Assembly (NCBI RefSeq): GCF_004365705.1
Contig: NZ_SOBN01000001.1
Location: forward strand, 1,054,001-1,118,000
Length of the DNA stretch: 64,000 nt
Source of the DNA: Streptomyces sp. 846.5
GTDB taxonomy: Bacteria > Actinomycetota > Actinomycetes > Streptomycetales > Streptomycetaceae
Reading direction: 5' to 3'
Made by a program: the position numbers and the translations under genes. Of this stretch, positions 61,267-64,000 are shown piece after piece (positions within the stretch are counted from its first letter, which is position 1; each line of letters opens with the position of its first letter). The notes under the pieces are model-generated. The model saw only the letters and a list, made by a program, of their open reading frames with translations, did no database searches and had not been told where the DNA came from.

Positions 61267-63183
61267 TCAGTTGCTGGTCGAGCGCAGGGCGGCCCAGGTG
61301 AGCGGGCCGACCTGGCCGTCGACCTGAAGGCCCTTGGCGGTCTGGAAGGCCTTCACCCCGGCCTGGGTCCCGGTGCCGAACTGGCCGTCGACGCCGGAGG
61401 AGCCGACTCCGTAGCCGCGGTTGACCAGCATGCACTGCACCTGGCGGACCCGGGCGCCGGTGTCCCCGTACTGGGTCTGGGTGGTGCCGTAGTAGTAGGT
61501 GCAGTTCCTGATCCAGGCCGGGCTGGTCGGCGAGGCCGCGGGTGCGGTGGTCGGGGTGGACGCCTTGGTGGTGGTCGCCGCGGCAGCCGTGGTCGCGGCC
61601 GCCGCCGTGGTGGCTCCGGCGGCGGTGGTCGCGGCCCGCGCCGCGGTGCTGCTGCCCGCGGCCGCACCGGCGGCCGGCGTGGTCGCACCGCTGGAGGGGG
61701 TGGCGGCGGCCGAGGTGCCACTCGCCTTGGCGCTCGGGGAGGCGGACGCGCTCACCGTCCCGGTAGAGGTAGCGGTAGGCGTCGACGTGACGCCGGGCAT
61801 GGCCGAGGCCGAAGCACCGCCGGGGGCCGCAGCGTTCGCTCCATGGGCGCCGGAACTGCCGGTCCCCAGCAGCACCCCTGCCACCGCGATCGCCCCGACC
61901 GCGACGGCGCTGCCCGCGACGACCAGCACAGTGCGTCGCCGGGCGGAGGGAGGGGTGGCCGGCGCCGGCAGCACCTTGCGGGGTGGCGGCGCGGCCATCA
62001 CATACGCGGGCTGCTGCAGCACTGGAAGCGTCGGCGGGGTCCGGGGCGGACCGACCGGCGTGGCCGCCCCCGACTCCTGCCAGGGCGCGGGGGCGGGAGT
62101 CGGGTCAGGAGTGGGGACAGGGGCGGGAGTGCGCACTGCCCCGGCCCCCGAGAACAGCTGGACGGTCTGCTGCGGTCGGTCGACCTGCGGCTGCACAGCC
62201 TGAGGAAGCGTCAACTGCTGTGCAGCCAGGGCTATCTCCACCCGGCGGACGATCTCCGCGCTCAACGCGGCCGACCAGGGCGCGAGCACCCGCCGGCTCG
62301 CCGCCTGGGCGGCGATCTGCTCCGGTACCGGCCTGACCGCAGGGTCCTTGTCCAGGCAGGCCCGGACGAGCACCGCCAGCCCGGGATCCGCCAGCTCGAC
62401 CCGTGCCAGCACGTCCTCCTTCGGCGGCTCGAAGGCCACGCTGTGCAGGACGTCGACACTGGTGCCGTCGCCGAAGGGGCCGTTCCCGGTGACCGAGTAG
62501 GCCAGCACCGACCCCAGCGCGAACACGTCCGAGGCCGTGGCCACGCTCTGGCCGCGCACCTGCTCGGGCGACATGTAGGCCGGGGTGCCGACCTGCTGCC
62601 CGGTGGTGGTGATCGAGCTCCGGTCGGCGGCCTGCGAGATGCCGAAGTCGATGACCCGACAACCGTCGGTCCCCAGCACCACATTGGACGGCTTGACGTC
62701 CCGGTGCACCACGCCGACCCGCTCCATCGCGACCAGGGCCTGGGCCAGGTCCCCGGCCAGCCACCACGCCGCCTCCGCGCTGAGCACGCCGTAGGCGGCC
62801 ACCGCCTCGGAGAGGTTGAGCCCGGGGATGTAGTCGGTGGCCATCCACAGCAGGTCGCCGTCGAGCCCGGTTCCGAGCAGCACCGCCGCCTGCTCGCCAC
62901 GGACCCGTCCCAGCGCCTCGGACTCCCGCTCGAAGCGGCGCCGGAAGCCGTCGTCCTCGGCGTACTCCGGGCGGATCACCTTGACGGCGGCCAGCCCGGC
63001 GCCGCCGTCCAGCGGCCGGCCGAGGTAGATCCGCCCCATCCCGCCGCCGCCCAGCGCGGCCAGCACCGCGTACGGGCCCACCCTGCGCGGGTCGGCGGCC
63101 CGCAGCGGGGTCGCCCCGAGCCGGTCCAACCCCGTTGCGGCGAACACGCGCGGATCGGACAGCTCATCATGCTGCTGCGACAT
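61267..63183 (-). CDS. Transmembrane Ser/Thr protein kinase with peptidoglycan-binding domain
   Basis: 638 residues. Kinase domain (about 37-290): G-loop LGGGGMGRIYLG, lysine AAVKVIRPE, catalytic HRDVKPSNVVL, DFGISQ, GTPAYMSPEQ. A Pro-rich juxtamembrane segment, one helix (about 425-447, VLVVAGSAVAVGAIAVAGVLL), an extracellular Ala/Thr/Ser-rich linker with TTAAA-like repeats, then a PG_binding_1 domain (about 568-634; GDTGARVRQVQCMLVNRGYGV, FGTGTQAGVKAFQTAKGLQVDGQVG). PknB relatives carry PASTA domains instead, so it probably senses the cell wall by a different module. Confidence 0.92.
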   Translation of the reverse strand: MSQQHDELSDPRVFAATGLDRLGATPLRAADPRRVGPYAVLAALGGGGMGRIYLGRPLDGGAGLAAVKVIRPEYAEDDGFRRRFERESEALGRVRGEQAAVLLGTGLDGDLLWMATDYIPGLNLSEAVAAYGVLSAEAAWWLAGDLAQALVAMERVGVVHRDVKPSNVVLGTDGCRVIDFGISQAADRSSITTTGQQVGTPAYMSPEQVRGQSVATASDVFALGSVLAYSVTGNGPFGDGTSVDVLHSVAFEPPKEDVLARVELADPGLAVLVRACLDKDPAVRPVPEQIAAQAASRRVLAPWSAALSAEIVRRVEIALAAQQLTLPQAVQPQVDRPQQTVQLFSGAGAVRTPAPVPTPDPTPAPAPWQESGAATPVGPPRTPPTLPVLQQPAYVMAAPPPRKVLPAPATPPSARRRTVLVVAGSAVAVGAIAVAGVLLGTGSSGAHGANAAAPGGASASAMPGVTSTPTATSTGTVSASASPSAKASGTSAAATPSSGATTPAAGAAAGSSTAARAATTAAGATTAAAATTAAAATTTKASTPTTAPAASPTSPAWIRNCTYYYGTTQTQYGDTGARVRQVQCMLVNRGYGVGSSGVDGQFGTGTQAGVKAFQTAKGLQVDGQVGPLTWAALRSTSN

Positions 63184-63295
63184 GGTGCAGACCCGACTTC
63201 CCCGTTGCGGACATGACCGTCTTGACCGAGGTGCCCAGGATGCCTGAGGTACCCACGGTGCAAGGGGGAGATTACCGTTCCCGGCCCGCGCCGGT

Positions 63296-64000
63296 TCAGT
63301 CGACCGCCAGTCGCACCACGACCGCCTGCGGTGCGTGCGGGAGCTCGACGGTGAGCTCGCCGTTCCCGTCGTCCCAGTGGACCGCGCCGGGCGCGGTGGC
63401 GGGGTGGACGACCTGGGCGCGGACGCCGTGGCCACGCAGGTGCGGGACGCTGAGGGTGCGCTGCCGGGCCGGTGCGGACTCCTGCGCGCCGTCGGGCGCC
63501 GGGCGGTGCCAGACCGTCAGATAGCTGGCGCCGGCGCCGCGCAGGCCGAGGGCGAGCCAGTCGTCCTCCCAGCCGGGCAGGCCTAGCGGCCAGAACGGCA
63601 GGGTGCCGGGGAGGTCGGCGCGGATGGCCTTGTACGCGGCGACTCCCTCGGCGACCAGGGCCTGCTGACGTTCCGTCATACGGTCCAGGAAGCCGGAGAG
63701 GTGGATCCGTCCGAGCATGGCCCCGGCGAGGATGAAGGCGTTCTCGTCGTCGCTGAACTCCGGTTGCGGATAGGCCCAGACCGCGCTCTGTTCGGGGGTG
63801 ACCGTGGTGGGGGCGGCCACCGCTATCGGCGGGTAGCACAGGAAGTTCTCCTGGTCGCTGGTGGACTGCAACTGCACGACCGCGAGTTGGGCGTAGTCCA
63901 TCCGCAGGCCGCCGGAGCCGCAGTTCTCCAGGACCAGGCCGGGGTGACGGTCCAGCAGCGACTCCAGCCAGGCCAGATGGGCGCGGTGGTGGCCGAGCAG
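63296..64000 (-). CDS. GH36-type alpha-galactosidase (partial, 5' part outside window)
   Basis: The open frame enters at base 64000 and runs to 63296, giving the last 234 residues. HPGLVLENCGSGGLRMDYAQLAVVQLQSTSDQENF is the GH36 C-terminal half of the active site; the Asp of TSD probably corresponds to the acid/base. The remainder forms the C-terminal beta domain (LTVELPHAPQAVVVRL). An ATG at 63901 is internal, not the start. Confidence 0.85.
   Translation of the reverse strand: MLGHHRAHLAWLESLLDRHPGLVLENCGSGGLRMDYAQLAVVQLQSTSDQENFLCYPPIAVAAPTTVTPEQSAVWAYPQPEFSDDENAFILAGAMLGRIHLSGFLDRMTERQQALVAEGVAAYKAIRADLPGTLPFWPLGLPGWEDDWLALGLRGAGASYLTVWHRPAPDGAQESAPARQRTLSVPHLRGHGVRAQVVHPATAPGAVHWDDGNGELTVELPHAPQAVVVRLAVD

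Noticed and set aside
1-64000. tRNA, rRNA, prophage, phage-defence or toxin-delivery systems
   Set aside because: None was seen apart from the small VapBC pair and the Uma2 protein, which has no methylase partner.

Overview
The window is high-GC DNA with dense genes, strong G/C preference at third codon positions, frequent GTG starts, 4-bp ATGA stop/start overlaps and several apparently leaderless genes. The gene content (rib-his block, SAM-IV riboswitch, short 'RRHxDL...ALC' leader peptides, NnaR/NirBD nitrate assimilation, F420-type reductases) fits a chromosomal segment of a Streptomyces-like actinomycete (Streptomycetaceae). I cannot name the species. No rRNA, tRNA, CRISPR array, intact transposase or prophage was seen.

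Layout. 1-4.2 kb (minus): the end of an ABC-2 efflux pump (permease cut by the window edge, plus ATPase) and two CNNM/CorC membrane proteins behind a 20-bp tandem repeat. 4.3-9.9 kb (minus): PH-domain protein, hisG, hisE, ribH, ribBA, ribM, ribE, headed by a classical FMN riboswitch; a 165-bp MITE-like inverted-repeat element separates hisG from the PH gene. 9.9-24.8 kb: two NarL-type two-component systems, YbaK deacylase, PPOX protein, serine hydrolase, methyltransferases, a PMT-type glycosyltransferase, Uma2 protein, SDR, ATP-grasp protein and a GH3 lipoprotein. 24.9-35.5 kb: serine hydrolase, a divergent MMPL exporter/TetR pair with two visible operators, a Rid-family protein, an ECF sigma factor with a membrane partner, methyltransferases, MOSC, MarR, and an F420-type reductase-hemerythrin fusion divergent from an Rrf2 regulator. 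35.5-36.4 kb has no convincing large gene but holds a striking cluster of inverted repeats.

The most interesting block is 36.4-48.7 kb, an organosulfur uptake and oxidation locus. Two complete polar amino-acid-type ABC transporters run leftward. Four luciferase-like flavin monooxygenases and a flavin reductase run rightward. Between them lies a divergent control region in which a unit made of a SAM-IV riboswitch plus a cysteine-containing leader peptide occurs twice, as a long inverted duplication, each copy with its own promoter. This suggests that both halves respond to S-adenosylmethionine (riboswitch) and probably to cysteine (leader peptide).

48.9-51.1 kb looks accessory, with relaxed codon use: a membrane-anchored protein, an 18-codon remnant of a GNAT gene, a signal-peptidase-I-like protein whose nucleophile serine is replaced by alanine, and a VapBC toxin-antitoxin pair. 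51.2-61.3 kb is the nitrate assimilation set: a fused molybdopterin nitrate reductase/diflavin reductase, the NnaR-type regulator, NirB, NirD and a NarK-type transporter, with GlnR-like half-sites upstream. The window ends with a Ser/Thr kinase carrying a peptidoglycan-binding domain and the 3' part of a GH36 alpha-galactosidase gene.
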